Shown here: positions 54,944-62,823 of the stretch, piece by piece
Layout of the letters: every line of letters starts with the position of its first letter
Numbering within the stretch: position 1 is the stretch's first letter
The notes under the pieces: generated by a model
Database searches by the model: none
Seen by the model: only the letters and a program-made list of their open reading frames with translations
What the model was told of the DNA's origin: nothing
Source: Chroococcus sp. FPU101
Lineage (GTDB): Bacteria > Cyanobacteriota > Cyanobacteriia > Cyanobacteriales > Microcystaceae
Direction of reading: 5' to 3'
Length of the DNA: 64,000 nt
Assembly (NCBI RefSeq): GCF_017312365.1
Contig: NZ_BLJI01000003.1
Coordinates: forward strand, 62,001 to 126,000
Translations under genes and position numbers: made by a program

Positions 54944-56881
54944 TTAATGAGGAATTGACTTTGATGGGTCATAATAATAATCTACATCTTTAGTAATTAA
55001 GGATGATGCTGCTAAAGGAATGATGAGTTCTACCGTTGTTCCTTTACCCAAACCTGGGCTAAATAATGTGATATCTCCACCCATTAAAGCCATCAGATTT
55101 TTAGAAATTGCTAAACCTAAACCCGTTCCACCAAATTTACGAGTCGTCGTACCATCAATCATGACAAAAGGACGGAATAATTTATGTTGTTGATTGGGTT
55201 CGATGCCAATTCCTGTATCTTGAACAGTAATATAAGCTATCGTTTCATCGGTACTGGTGCTAATCGTAATACTACCTGAATCGGTAAATTTAATGGCATT
55301 GCTTAAAACATTTAATAAAACTTGTTTAAATTTAGCTGCATCAGCATAAATGATTACATCTGGCTGCCAATTTGAAAGATTGAAAATTAGTTTTTTCTTT
55401 TGACTATGAACTAATTGTAAATTAACTACTTCTGTTAAAACAGTTTTTAAATCGAGTGGTTCAGGATTAATCGAAAGTTTGCCCGCTTCAATTTTAGCAA
55501 TATCTAAAATATCATTAATAATCCCTAGTAAGTGAACCGCCGCATAATCAGCTTGTAATAATAATTCTTCCTGCTCTTGTAAATCATCACAATAACCATC
55601 TTTAATAATTCTCAGACAACCGATAATACCATTGAGGGGAGTTCGTAATTCATGGGATGTTGTAGCTAGAAACTCATTTTTTAACTGATTAGCATTTTGC
55701 GCTTCTCTCCAAGAGGAAATTACTTCATCACTCCAAGTTTTAAGAGATTCTAGCATTGCTTCAAGAGAAGTTGCTAATTGATCTAACTCTTTAATATAAA
55801 AGTTTCGTGGAATCGGTTCTTGAGAATGAATACTATCTTTATTTAAAGCATAATCTCGAAGTTTTTCAATTGGACGAGATAATTCACGAGCAATATATAA
55901 AATCGCTAAAATATTGCCAATCATTAAAGTTAAAACCATATTGGTTAAAACATTTTTGATATCTCTCAATGGTGCCAGAGCATAATCAAGTGGGCTAACC
56001 GCTAAAACAATCCATTTTTGATTTTTTTCAAGTGTAATCGGACTAGGAATGGAACTATAACCAGCAACAATTTCTACCCCATCTTTTTCAAATGAAAATA
56101 AATGCAGAAAATCTCGCCTTCCCTCAATTGCACTATTAATCAGATTTTGTAATCTGTTGTAATCTTCTTCTTGATTGATATTGAGACCGATTCGTTTATA
56201 TAAAGGATGGGCTAAAATTGTTCCATTTTGACTAATAACCACTGGATTACCTGATAAAGAACCAGGAGCCATTTTTTCTCGGTTAATTAAACTTGTTTTA
56301 AGACTTAAAGCATACCTAAGCTTACCTTTTTGATCATACACTGGAGCCGAAAAAAGTAAATTAAGTTGATGAACTCTATTAGAAAACTGAGTCTCATCAA
56401 CAGCAGGCATATTTTTAATATAAACGTCAGAAGGATGAGTCAAAACTTTATTTTTCTGACTTGGCCACGAATCAAGCTTGACTGCCTGAAACATCGGTTC
56501 ATTGCAAGTATTAATCGTCAATTGATTTTTTTGTAGGTCAACCAACTGAACACAATTATTAGCCAAGGGAAATGTATAAGCTAATTGTTCTAAGAACGCT
56601 TTTTTTTCAATAGAGTCATCAAGCTTAAGAATGACACTATCACTAGCGGTTGCTAAATTAATTTTTAACGCTTGGATTGAATGTTCTATACTTTCTCCAT
56701 TTCTAATAGCACTTTCAGTCAGATTTTGACGAGCAGTTTCTAGAAAAGCTGAACGCGCTTTACGATAAGTGATATAGACACCCATTAATAAAATAGGAAC
56801 ACTCACTAACAGTAAACGAGTCAAAATAATGCTGCGAAATGAAAATTGTTTCCAAGGCATATAGTTTGATTTTTGGCTCAT
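54944..56881 (-). CDS. membrane sensor histidine kinase with extracellular Cache-like domain
   Basis: A 645-residue kinase: a first membrane helix (about 14-34, FRSIILTRLLLVSVPILLMG), an extracytoplasmic Cache/PDC-like region (about 40-290), a second helix near 308-330 (VLTNMVLTLMIGNILAILYI), a HAMP-like stretch (SRPIEKLRDYAL), HisKA with TTSHELRTPLNG near residue 410 and HATPase with LLNVLSNAIKF near 525 and GGTGLGLAISKNL near 610. It senses an external signal and phosphorylates an unknown response regulator. None is adjacent. Confidence 0.9.
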   Translation of the reverse strand: MSQKSNYMPWKQFSFRSIILTRLLLVSVPILLMGVYITYRKARSAFLETARQNLTESAIRNGESIEHSIQALKINLATASDSVILKLDDSIEKKAFLEQLAYTFPLANNCVQLVDLQKNQLTINTCNEPMFQAVKLDSWPSQKNKVLTHPSDVYIKNMPAVDETQFSNRVHQLNLLFSAPVYDQKGKLRYALSLKTSLINREKMAPGSLSGNPVVISQNGTILAHPLYKRIGLNINQEEDYNRLQNLINSAIEGRRDFLHLFSFEKDGVEIVAGYSSIPSPITLEKNQKWIVLAVSPLDYALAPLRDIKNVLTNMVLTLMIGNILAILYIARELSRPIEKLRDYALNKDSIHSQEPIPRNFYIKELDQLATSLEAMLESLKTWSDEVISSWREAQNANQLKNEFLATTSHELRTPLNGIIGCLRIIKDGYCDDLQEQEELLLQADYAAVHLLGIINDILDIAKIEAGKLSINPEPLDLKTVLTEVVNLQLVHSQKKKLIFNLSNWQPDVIIYADAAKFKQVLLNVLSNAIKFTDSGSITISTSTDETIAYITVQDTGIGIEPNQQHKLFRPFVMIDGTTTRKFGGTGLGLAISKNLMALMGGDITLFSPGLGKGTTVELIIPLAASSLITKDVDYYYDPSKSIPH

Positions 56882-56929
56882 TAGCTTTTTAAACTCAACA
56901 CAATATTAACCTAGTTAATAGAAATCGTC

Positions 56930-57625
56930 ATGAATAGACCACAAACCGTAGTGATTTTGGCAATGTCAATCGATGGTAAGATTGCTGATATTAAGCGATC
57001 GCCTGCCCGTTTTCCCTCAGTCGCGGATCGAAAACACCTAGAAAAACAACTCGCTGCAGTTGATGCGGCTCTGTTTGGGGCAGGAACTTTACGGGCTTAT
57101 GGAACGACTTTACCCATTACTAGCCCTCATCTTCTCCAATGGCGACAAGAACAAAATAAACCACCGCAACCCATTCATATTGTTTGTTCTGCTTCTGGAC
57201 AACTTGACCCTAATTTACGTTTTTTTCGTCAAAAAGTTCCGCGCTGGTTACTAACGACGAAGACAGCATCGCAATTGTGGCAAGCTGATCCAAATTACTT
57301 TGAACGCGTGCTAATTTTAGAAAACTGGTTAACCGTCTTAGAACAATTTAGTCAATCTGGAATAGAAAAACTGGCTATTCTAGGAGGTGGGGAATTAATC
57401 GCCTCACTGGTAGCAGAAGATTTAATAGATGAATTTTGGCTTACACTTTGTCCAGTGATTTTGGGGGGTGTTGATGCGCCATCTCCAGTCGAAGGAATCG
57501 GATTTATCGCCAGTGATGCCCCTTTTTGGGAGTTATGCAGCGTTGAACGGATCGAAAATGAACTTTTTCTTAATTATCGACGCGTCAAAGCTAGTGCATA
57601 TGATACAGCAACCAATCTGAGTTAA
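56930..57625 (+). CDS. RibD C-terminal domain reductase
   Basis: A 231-residue member of the RibD/dihydrofolate-reductase-like family, with VVILAMSIDGKIAD near the start, DAALFGAGTLRAYG near 45-60 and KLAILGGGELIASLVAEDLID near 148. Such enzymes reduce the ribosyl group of a riboflavin precursor with NADPH, but stand-alone versions may act on other substrates. It lacks the RibD deaminase domain. It is divergent from the sensor kinase gene. Confidence 0.82.
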   Translation: MNRPQTVVILAMSIDGKIADIKRSPARFPSVADRKHLEKQLAAVDAALFGAGTLRAYGTTLPITSPHLLQWRQEQNKPPQPIHIVCSASGQLDPNLRFFRQKVPRWLLTTKTASQLWQADPNYFERVLILENWLTVLEQFSQSGIEKLAILGGGELIASLVAEDLIDEFWLTLCPVILGGVDAPSPVEGIGFIASDAPFWELCSVERIENELFLNYRRVKASAYDTATNLS

Positions 57626-57684
57626 CTTGTATTAAATATTTATTAACCCAAGATTTACATTTTAGGTGTTGCAAGCAGACAAAC

Positions 57685-58104
57685 ATGAACGCATCCGAAC
57701 AAGCCAAAGGATTAGAACTCGCCACTAAAATTGCTTCAGTCGTTAGCCTATTTAAGTTAGCCTTTCCCGATGCTAGAGCAGATCTTAAACCCTGGCATAA
57801 TGATCCAGATACTCGTGAATGGATCGATCCCCATTCAATAGATATTGGCTTTCATTTACCCGGTTGGAGTCCTCGCTTCCAAAGTCGTAGTATTCTGGTG
57901 CAAATTCGCTTTCACCAAGATTTAGATACTCAACAAGAACGGCTAATTGGGGTGGAAATGGTGGCGTTTAATCATCAAGGACAGGCTTGGCGAATGTCAA
58001 CGATCGAACACTGGCAATTAGTCGGATCATATCAACCTGCGGCCGATGTGATAGACAAGCTAAAGCAATTTTGCCGACAGGTTTTTGAGTTATTTAATGC
58101 CTAA
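57685..58104 (+). CDS. conserved cyanobacterial protein of unknown function
   Basis: A 139-residue soluble protein with DLKPWHNDPDTREWIDPHSIDIGFHLPGW and ILVQIRFHQD, followed by GQAWRMSTIEHW. It resembles a conserved cyanobacterial hypothetical protein but no motif explains it. It follows the RibD-like gene by 59 bases on the same strand and may share its transcript. Confidence 0.6.
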   Translation: MNASEQAKGLELATKIASVVSLFKLAFPDARADLKPWHNDPDTREWIDPHSIDIGFHLPGWSPRFQSRSILVQIRFHQDLDTQQERLIGVEMVAFNHQGQAWRMSTIEHWQLVGSYQPAADVIDKLKQFCRQVFELFNA

Positions 58105-58115
58105 GTACAGGCAGT

Positions 58116-58280
58116 TTATCGACAATCATCATCTTTATCCCCCTTACAGTCGCTATTATTGACGAGAGTCAGAGAATTGATTTGATCGGTAGAATGGTTG
58201 CTAGGTGTTGCCATGACTTTTAGAGCAGTACTAAAACTCATGCCCGTCACAAGCAACAGAGTTAACATAGTGTTCTTCAT
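58116..58280 (-). CDS. 54-residue secreted peptide with Asp/Cys-rich tail
   Basis: A short frame on the minus strand starting ATG 58280, after a possible GGAAC ribosome-binding site. Residues 1-24 form a signal peptide (MKNTMLTLLLVTGMSFSTAL, cleavage after VMA), and the mature 30 residues end in DCKGDKDDDCR, with two cysteines around a charged loop. No family is recognised. It lies downstream of the MFS transporter gene on the same strand, 137 bases away. The evidence is the signal peptide, composition and ribosome-binding site. Confidence 0.55.
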   Translation of the reverse strand: MKNTMLTLLLVTGMSFSTALKVMATPSNHSTDQINSLTLVNNSDCKGDKDDDCR

Positions 58281-58417
58281 GAAAGTTCCGTTTAATGAAT
58301 TTGACGATTTACTTTTACAATAACTGTTTCATTCAGGGATGTCAGTCCCATTATTAATTACCTCCATATCATAGTAAGCTGTTTTTGTCAAGGAGAAAAA
58401 AGTAGAAAATAATCGAT

Positions 58418-59881
58418 TTAACTTTGTATTTTTGGCACACCATGAGGAAGATCGAAACTAACCGATTGTAGCGATCGTCCAGTGGTTTCCACACGAAACA
58501 AGTAAGTCATCACAGAAGCTAGAACACAGATGACAGCAAGGATCACAAGTAAAATCGGTGTGCCAAAATCAATTTGTAAAATCGGTAAAGCAAACGCCCC
58601 TAAAACTGCCCCTGCCTTCGCTACAGCCGCCGCAAAACCCGCCCCACTCGCACGAATGGATGTGGGAAAAACTTCACCCGATAACAGAAATGTCGTCGAA
58701 TTTGGGCCAGCATTCATCATTAAATTAAACACAAAAAATCCCAAGAAAACTAAGGCAATATCAAAATGGCTTCCATCATCTAAAATATCGGATGCAGCTA
58801 GAATTAAAAGTCCGACAGCCATCCCCAAAAAGCCGACAATTTGTAATTTAATCCGTCCGACACGCTCAATTAAAATTACAGCAATAATAAAACCAATAAT
58901 CAGAAAAATATCGACAAAAGCCGCCCCTCTAGCCGAAGCAAGTTCCTTATCTAAAAAATCGGACTGATTTGCAAAGGCTAACGCACCAATAATTGCAGGG
59001 GTAAAAATTCCGATGCCATAAGTTGCAATATCTTGTAAAAACCAGGGAATTGTCGTTAAAAGTGTTCTCCTCAGATAGCGAGGCGTGAACAAAGTCCCAT
59101 ATTCTAGACTCGGTTCACGTTCAGGGGGATCGGTTTCAGGGGTAATTTTAATCGGTTCATTGAGTAAGTCTGAGGCAGATTTTGTCGCTGCTTCATAGTC
59201 TCCTCTAGCAATAAAATAGCGGGGACTTTCATGGAGAAAGCTAAGACGTAAAAATCCCACCAAAATCGCTAAAATTAGTCCAACGCCAAGCATCCAACGC
59301 CAAGCATATTGAATTGCAGGTAAATCTGAATCGGGATAAAATCTTTGGAACAGGTGAATCACCACTAGCCCCGTAATTGCCCCTAGAAGCGCACCAAAGG
59401 CTTGAAAAGTAAAGGCCCCGATCACCATCCGTCCTCGGAGTCGAGAGGGGACATTCTCGGTAATATAAGCCACACTGATGGGATAATCTGCGCCTATTGC
59501 TACCCCAACCAGAAAACGAAACACAATCAAAGAAACTGCATTCCAAGCAAAAGCGGTTCCTGCGGTTGCAAACACAAACAGTGCAACATCCACTAATAGC
59601 ATTAGCTGACGACCAATTTTATCAGTTAGTGGGCCTAGAGTGAGTGAACCCACCAATGAACCCGCTAAAGCAGCCACCGCAACGGCACCTATTTCAGTCG
59701 TACTGAGTCCAAAATCTCGTTGTAGAAATGGTAGTGCTAATCCAATAATAAATAAGTCAAACCCATCGAGTCCAATTAGTCCAGCCGATAAAGCCCAGAG
59801 TAACCACATGGTACGGGTAATATTAGACTCATCTAAACGTTGTTCAAAGGATAAGGGTTTAGCCGTTGCGGTTGTTGTCAT
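58418..59881 (-). CDS. MFS transporter (sugar/phosphate type)
   Basis: The 487-residue protein has 12 predicted membrane helices and the MFS signature GPLTDKIGRQLMLLVDV in loop 2-3 and ESPRYFIARGDYEAA in the central cytoplasmic loop, with a repeat in the second half (IERVGRIKLQIVG). It resembles inositol/aromatic-acid and phosphate MFS symporters. The substrate cannot be decided. It starts with ATG 59881 and is followed by the small secreted peptide gene. Confidence 0.88.
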   Translation of the reverse strand: MTTTATAKPLSFEQRLDESNITRTMWLLWALSAGLIGLDGFDLFIIGLALPFLQRDFGLSTTEIGAVAVAALAGSLVGSLTLGPLTDKIGRQLMLLVDVALFVFATAGTAFAWNAVSLIVFRFLVGVAIGADYPISVAYITENVPSRLRGRMVIGAFTFQAFGALLGAITGLVVIHLFQRFYPDSDLPAIQYAWRWMLGVGLILAILVGFLRLSFLHESPRYFIARGDYEAATKSASDLLNEPIKITPETDPPEREPSLEYGTLFTPRYLRRTLLTTIPWFLQDIATYGIGIFTPAIIGALAFANQSDFLDKELASARGAAFVDIFLIIGFIIAVILIERVGRIKLQIVGFLGMAVGLLILAASDILDDGSHFDIALVFLGFFVFNLMMNAGPNSTTFLLSGEVFPTSIRASGAGFAAAVAKAGAVLGAFALPILQIDFGTPILLVILAVICVLASVMTYLFRVETTGRSLQSVSFDLPHGVPKIQS

Positions 59882-59945
59882 CAGATTTCTACCCTAAATT
59901 TATTGTTTTTAGTTTATTTTGACGGAAATTAGTTGGATCGAGGGA

Positions 59946-60737
59946 TTAAAGGGGTTGAAAAGTCACAATTTGATTGACTCTTGGTTTACCAAAACGTCGC
60001 CATGCACTTCCACCCCGTAAAAAGAGTTCCATCGAGATCATTTTTGTTCCGTCTTGTTTTGTCCATCCCGAACTCCCAGGGGCAAACGCAAGGGTTCCTT
60101 CAGGTACCTTAAAGCTACCATCAGAATAAATTGCATCGCTGACAAGATCTCCGACTCTAACAATAACTTTGGTTTGAGTGGGTAGATTAATCGAACTCGC
60201 AGGAATGGTTGTTTTTAGATTACCGTAACCATCAACCCATGCAATACGGTCTGAGGGTGGATCTGGAATTTGATGGGGTGCGATCGCATCGCCTAAAATA
60301 CTATCATCTCCTTTCATAATTGCTGCGGCAGCTTGGGGAAAAACATCTCTTGAACGAAATTGTGATCCCCCGCGAGACACATTTAAGTTATAAATTGTTG
60401 TCGCCTCGTGTTTAATAAAAGAAAGGCTATATCCTGCCCAAACACCGACTATTTTTGTTCCATTAGGCAGCAAAGCATACGTTAACCCTTCTCCTTCATT
60501 ATTAATTCGTCCTTCGGGGTTATCCTGACGTGGAGCGCAATTATGATAGACTAAACGATCACTAGGCCCAGTATTTAAACCCAGTTGAGCCACCCAAAAA
60601 CCAGTAGCTAGGGTACTAAAAGGGGCAACCGAAAGACAATGTGGAGTCGCATTGGGGAGATAGGTTAACAACCGTTGAACGACTTCAGCAAAGGCGGGGT
60701 CATTGTTTCCGTAGTCAGCAATAATATGAATTAACAT
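59946..60737 (-). CDS. SAM hydroxide adenosyltransferase-like protein (DUF62)
   Basis: A 263-residue member of the SAM hydrolase/SAM-dependent halogenase family (DUF62), with IHIIADYGNNDPAFAEVV at the start, corresponding to the canonical DFG...D segment but with ADYG, and the C-terminal barrel (AWVDGYGNLKTTIPAS, GTLAFAPGSSGW). Classical members split SAM to adenosine and methionine. Some canonical residues look altered, so activity needs testing. ATG 60737 is chosen over the 14-residue longer frame. Confidence 0.75.
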   Translation of the reverse strand: MLIHIIADYGNNDPAFAEVVQRLLTYLPNATPHCLSVAPFSTLATGFWVAQLGLNTGPSDRLVYHNCAPRQDNPEGRINNEGEGLTYALLPNGTKIVGVWAGYSLSFIKHEATTIYNLNVSRGGSQFRSRDVFPQAAAAIMKGDDSILGDAIAPHQIPDPPSDRIAWVDGYGNLKTTIPASSINLPTQTKVIVRVGDLVSDAIYSDGSFKVPEGTLAFAPGSSGWTKQDGTKMISMELFLRGGSAWRRFGKPRVNQIVTFQPL

Positions 60738-60860
60738 AGAGCAAACCTGAACAGGAGAGACATTCAAACTATATCGCACTCTCTCGCTAGGCAGGGATAG
60801 GAAAAAAGATGTTCAAAAATTGTTAGGATCAATAAGCTCACGATTTCTTTTGTTTAAAAA

Positions 60861-61424
60861 ATGTCCTTGATCGCACTTAATCCTGGTATTGGAGACGATG
60901 TTTTATATTGGTTTCTCATCGCTGTCATGATGGTTGGTGTTCTGGGTGCGTTATTACCCGGTTTACCTAGTTCTATTTTTATTGTAGGTGCTATCCTTGT
61001 TTGGGGGGCGGTTAAAGGTTTTTCGGTTGTGACGATACCTCTGGTTGTGACTCTCATCGTTTTGTTGTTGAGTACGGGAGTTGAATTATTAGCGACTTAT
61101 TGGGGTGTCAAAAAACTTGGTGCAAGTAATTGGAGTCAAATTGGGTCATTAATTGGCTTATTTGCGGGATTTTTTGGTTTATTACCCGCTTTACCCATTG
61201 GTGGGCCGTTGATTGGAATTTTATTTGGCCCTATTGTGGGTGCCTTTATTGGAGAATTTCTATATCGCAAAGAAATGGAACTCTCGGCACGTTTACAACT
61301 TTCTTTAAAAGTGTGTATCGGTATTGTCGTTGGTTCAATTGTCGGGAATGTCATTAAAACGATTTTAGCCTTAGCTGCAGTAGGTACCTTTATTTACGTG
61401 ACTTGGCCTACACTTGGAACCTAG
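60861..61424 (+). CDS. DUF456 membrane protein
   Basis: A 187-residue membrane protein with about five helices and the duplicated glycine-rich DUF456 pattern (GVLGALLPGLPSSIFIVGAILVWGA; GSLIGLFAGFFGLLPALPIGG; LFGPIVGAFIGEFLYRKEMEL). The family is common in bacteria with unknown role, possibly a small transporter or channel. It is preceded by a divergent promoter region shared with the DUF62 gene. Confidence 0.88.
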   Translation: MSLIALNPGIGDDVLYWFLIAVMMVGVLGALLPGLPSSIFIVGAILVWGAVKGFSVVTIPLVVTLIVLLLSTGVELLATYWGVKKLGASNWSQIGSLIGLFAGFFGLLPALPIGGPLIGILFGPIVGAFIGEFLYRKEMELSARLQLSLKVCIGIVVGSIVGNVIKTILALAAVGTFIYVTWPTLGT

Positions 61425-61488
61425 AGCGATCGTTAATCCGTCTTGAGGAAAAACGACGATATTATGATATACTGTATCAAAAATTTCC

Positions 61489-62817
61489 ATGAAACGGCGT
61501 AAATTTGTTAAATATGCGGGTCTTAGTTCAGCTAGTTTAATTATTTCTAGTTGTGCGGGTGTTCAACTGCCAACACCAAACCAAGAAGAAGATTTTAAAC
61601 TGGATTTAAGCAAACTAGAAAAGAAAAATTTATCTTTAGCTTATGTAGCGAGTACAGATGCAGCACCGATTATTATAGCCAAAGAAAAAGGCATTTTTGA
61701 GCGTTACGGTTTAGCGGTTGGACTGAGACGACAAAATAGCTGGAATGAAATCGAAAAAGGAATAATAGACTGGAAAGTTGATGCGGCACAAGGTCTATTT
61801 GCTATGCCGATGTTAGCACAACTCGGTAAGCAAAAAACACCTCTCGTTTCTCTGATGATGTTGAATTGGAACGGTAGCGCGATTACATTAGGTCAAAAAG
61901 CATGGAAAGGGGGAATACGTCCTGCATCTGAATATAAGAATTTTTTAGAGTTTTCTAATAACTTTCGAGACTACGCCAGAAATACGGGACAACTTAGTTT
62001 TGCTACTGAGTCACCTGCTTCGATGGATACCTATTTACTCCGTTACTGGTTGGGTTCAATGGGACTTAATCCAGAAAATGAAGTCAAATTTACATCGATT
62101 AATCCGTCGCAATTAATCTATAAATTACAAGCAGGTTCGATTGATGGTTTTTCCGTTGCAGAACCTTGGAATCAACAAGCAGTCGCTCAACAAATTGGTT
62201 TTATTCCTTATACTAGCAAAGAAATATGGCAAGGACATCCAGGAAAAATTTTAATCTCGATGCAGGGTTGGGTGGATAAATATCCTAATACATCAAGGGC
62301 TTTAGTTGCCGCTTTAATTGATGCTAGTCGTTTTTGTGATAATACAGAAAATCGTTTAGAAGTGGCTCAAATTCTCTCACAAAGTCAATATTTGAATGTA
62401 CCGCAGCCCTTAATTGAAACGTCTTTAATTGATAAATATATGTATGAGAACTGGGAGAATTTTAATAATGAAACCTTCAAATTTACAGATTTTAATCTCT
62501 ATCATTTTCAGAATACAGATTATTTGAAAAAGCCAGATCATGTTAATTATCCTTGGCAATCCCATGGAGTCTGGTTATTAACTCAGATGGTTCGGTGGAA
62601 TGATTTGGGTTTAACTGAATATCCGAAAGATGCAGATCAAGTGTTAGATAAAATGTATCCCATTAAGGTTTATGAGGATGCAGCAGAAATCTTAAAACTA
62701 GATTTACCTAAAGAGAGAGATAAAAAAGAATTAAAAACCGCATTTATTGATCAAAGAGAATTTGATCCGAGTCAACCAATAGCTTACTTAAACCAGTTTG
62801 AAATTAGAGCCGTATAA
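61489..62817 (+). CDS. NrtA/CmpA-type ABC transporter substrate-binding lipoprotein
   Basis: A 442-residue periplasmic-binding lipoprotein. The N terminus has a Tat-like MKRRKFVKYAG and a lipobox ending SSC with Cys22. The body follows the NrtA/CmpA/SsuA fold: LSLAYVASTDAAPIIIAKEKG near 48, FATESPASMDTYLLRYWLGSMGLNP near 172 and GSIDGFSVAEPWNQQAV near 220. NrtA and CmpA bind nitrate/nitrite and bicarbonate; the ligand here cannot be assigned. No permease or ATPase gene follows, so it is an orphan binding protein. A TATACT -10-like sequence lies about 25 bases upstream. Confidence 0.85.
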   Translation: MKRRKFVKYAGLSSASLIISSCAGVQLPTPNQEEDFKLDLSKLEKKNLSLAYVASTDAAPIIIAKEKGIFERYGLAVGLRRQNSWNEIEKGIIDWKVDAAQGLFAMPMLAQLGKQKTPLVSLMMLNWNGSAITLGQKAWKGGIRPASEYKNFLEFSNNFRDYARNTGQLSFATESPASMDTYLLRYWLGSMGLNPENEVKFTSINPSQLIYKLQAGSIDGFSVAEPWNQQAVAQQIGFIPYTSKEIWQGHPGKILISMQGWVDKYPNTSRALVAALIDASRFCDNTENRLEVAQILSQSQYLNVPQPLIETSLIDKYMYENWENFNNETFKFTDFNLYHFQNTDYLKKPDHVNYPWQSHGVWLLTQMVRWNDLGLTEYPKDADQVLDKMYPIKVYEDAAEILKLDLPKERDKKELKTAFIDQREFDPSQPIAYLNQFEIRAV

Positions 62818-62823
62818 TCTTCT

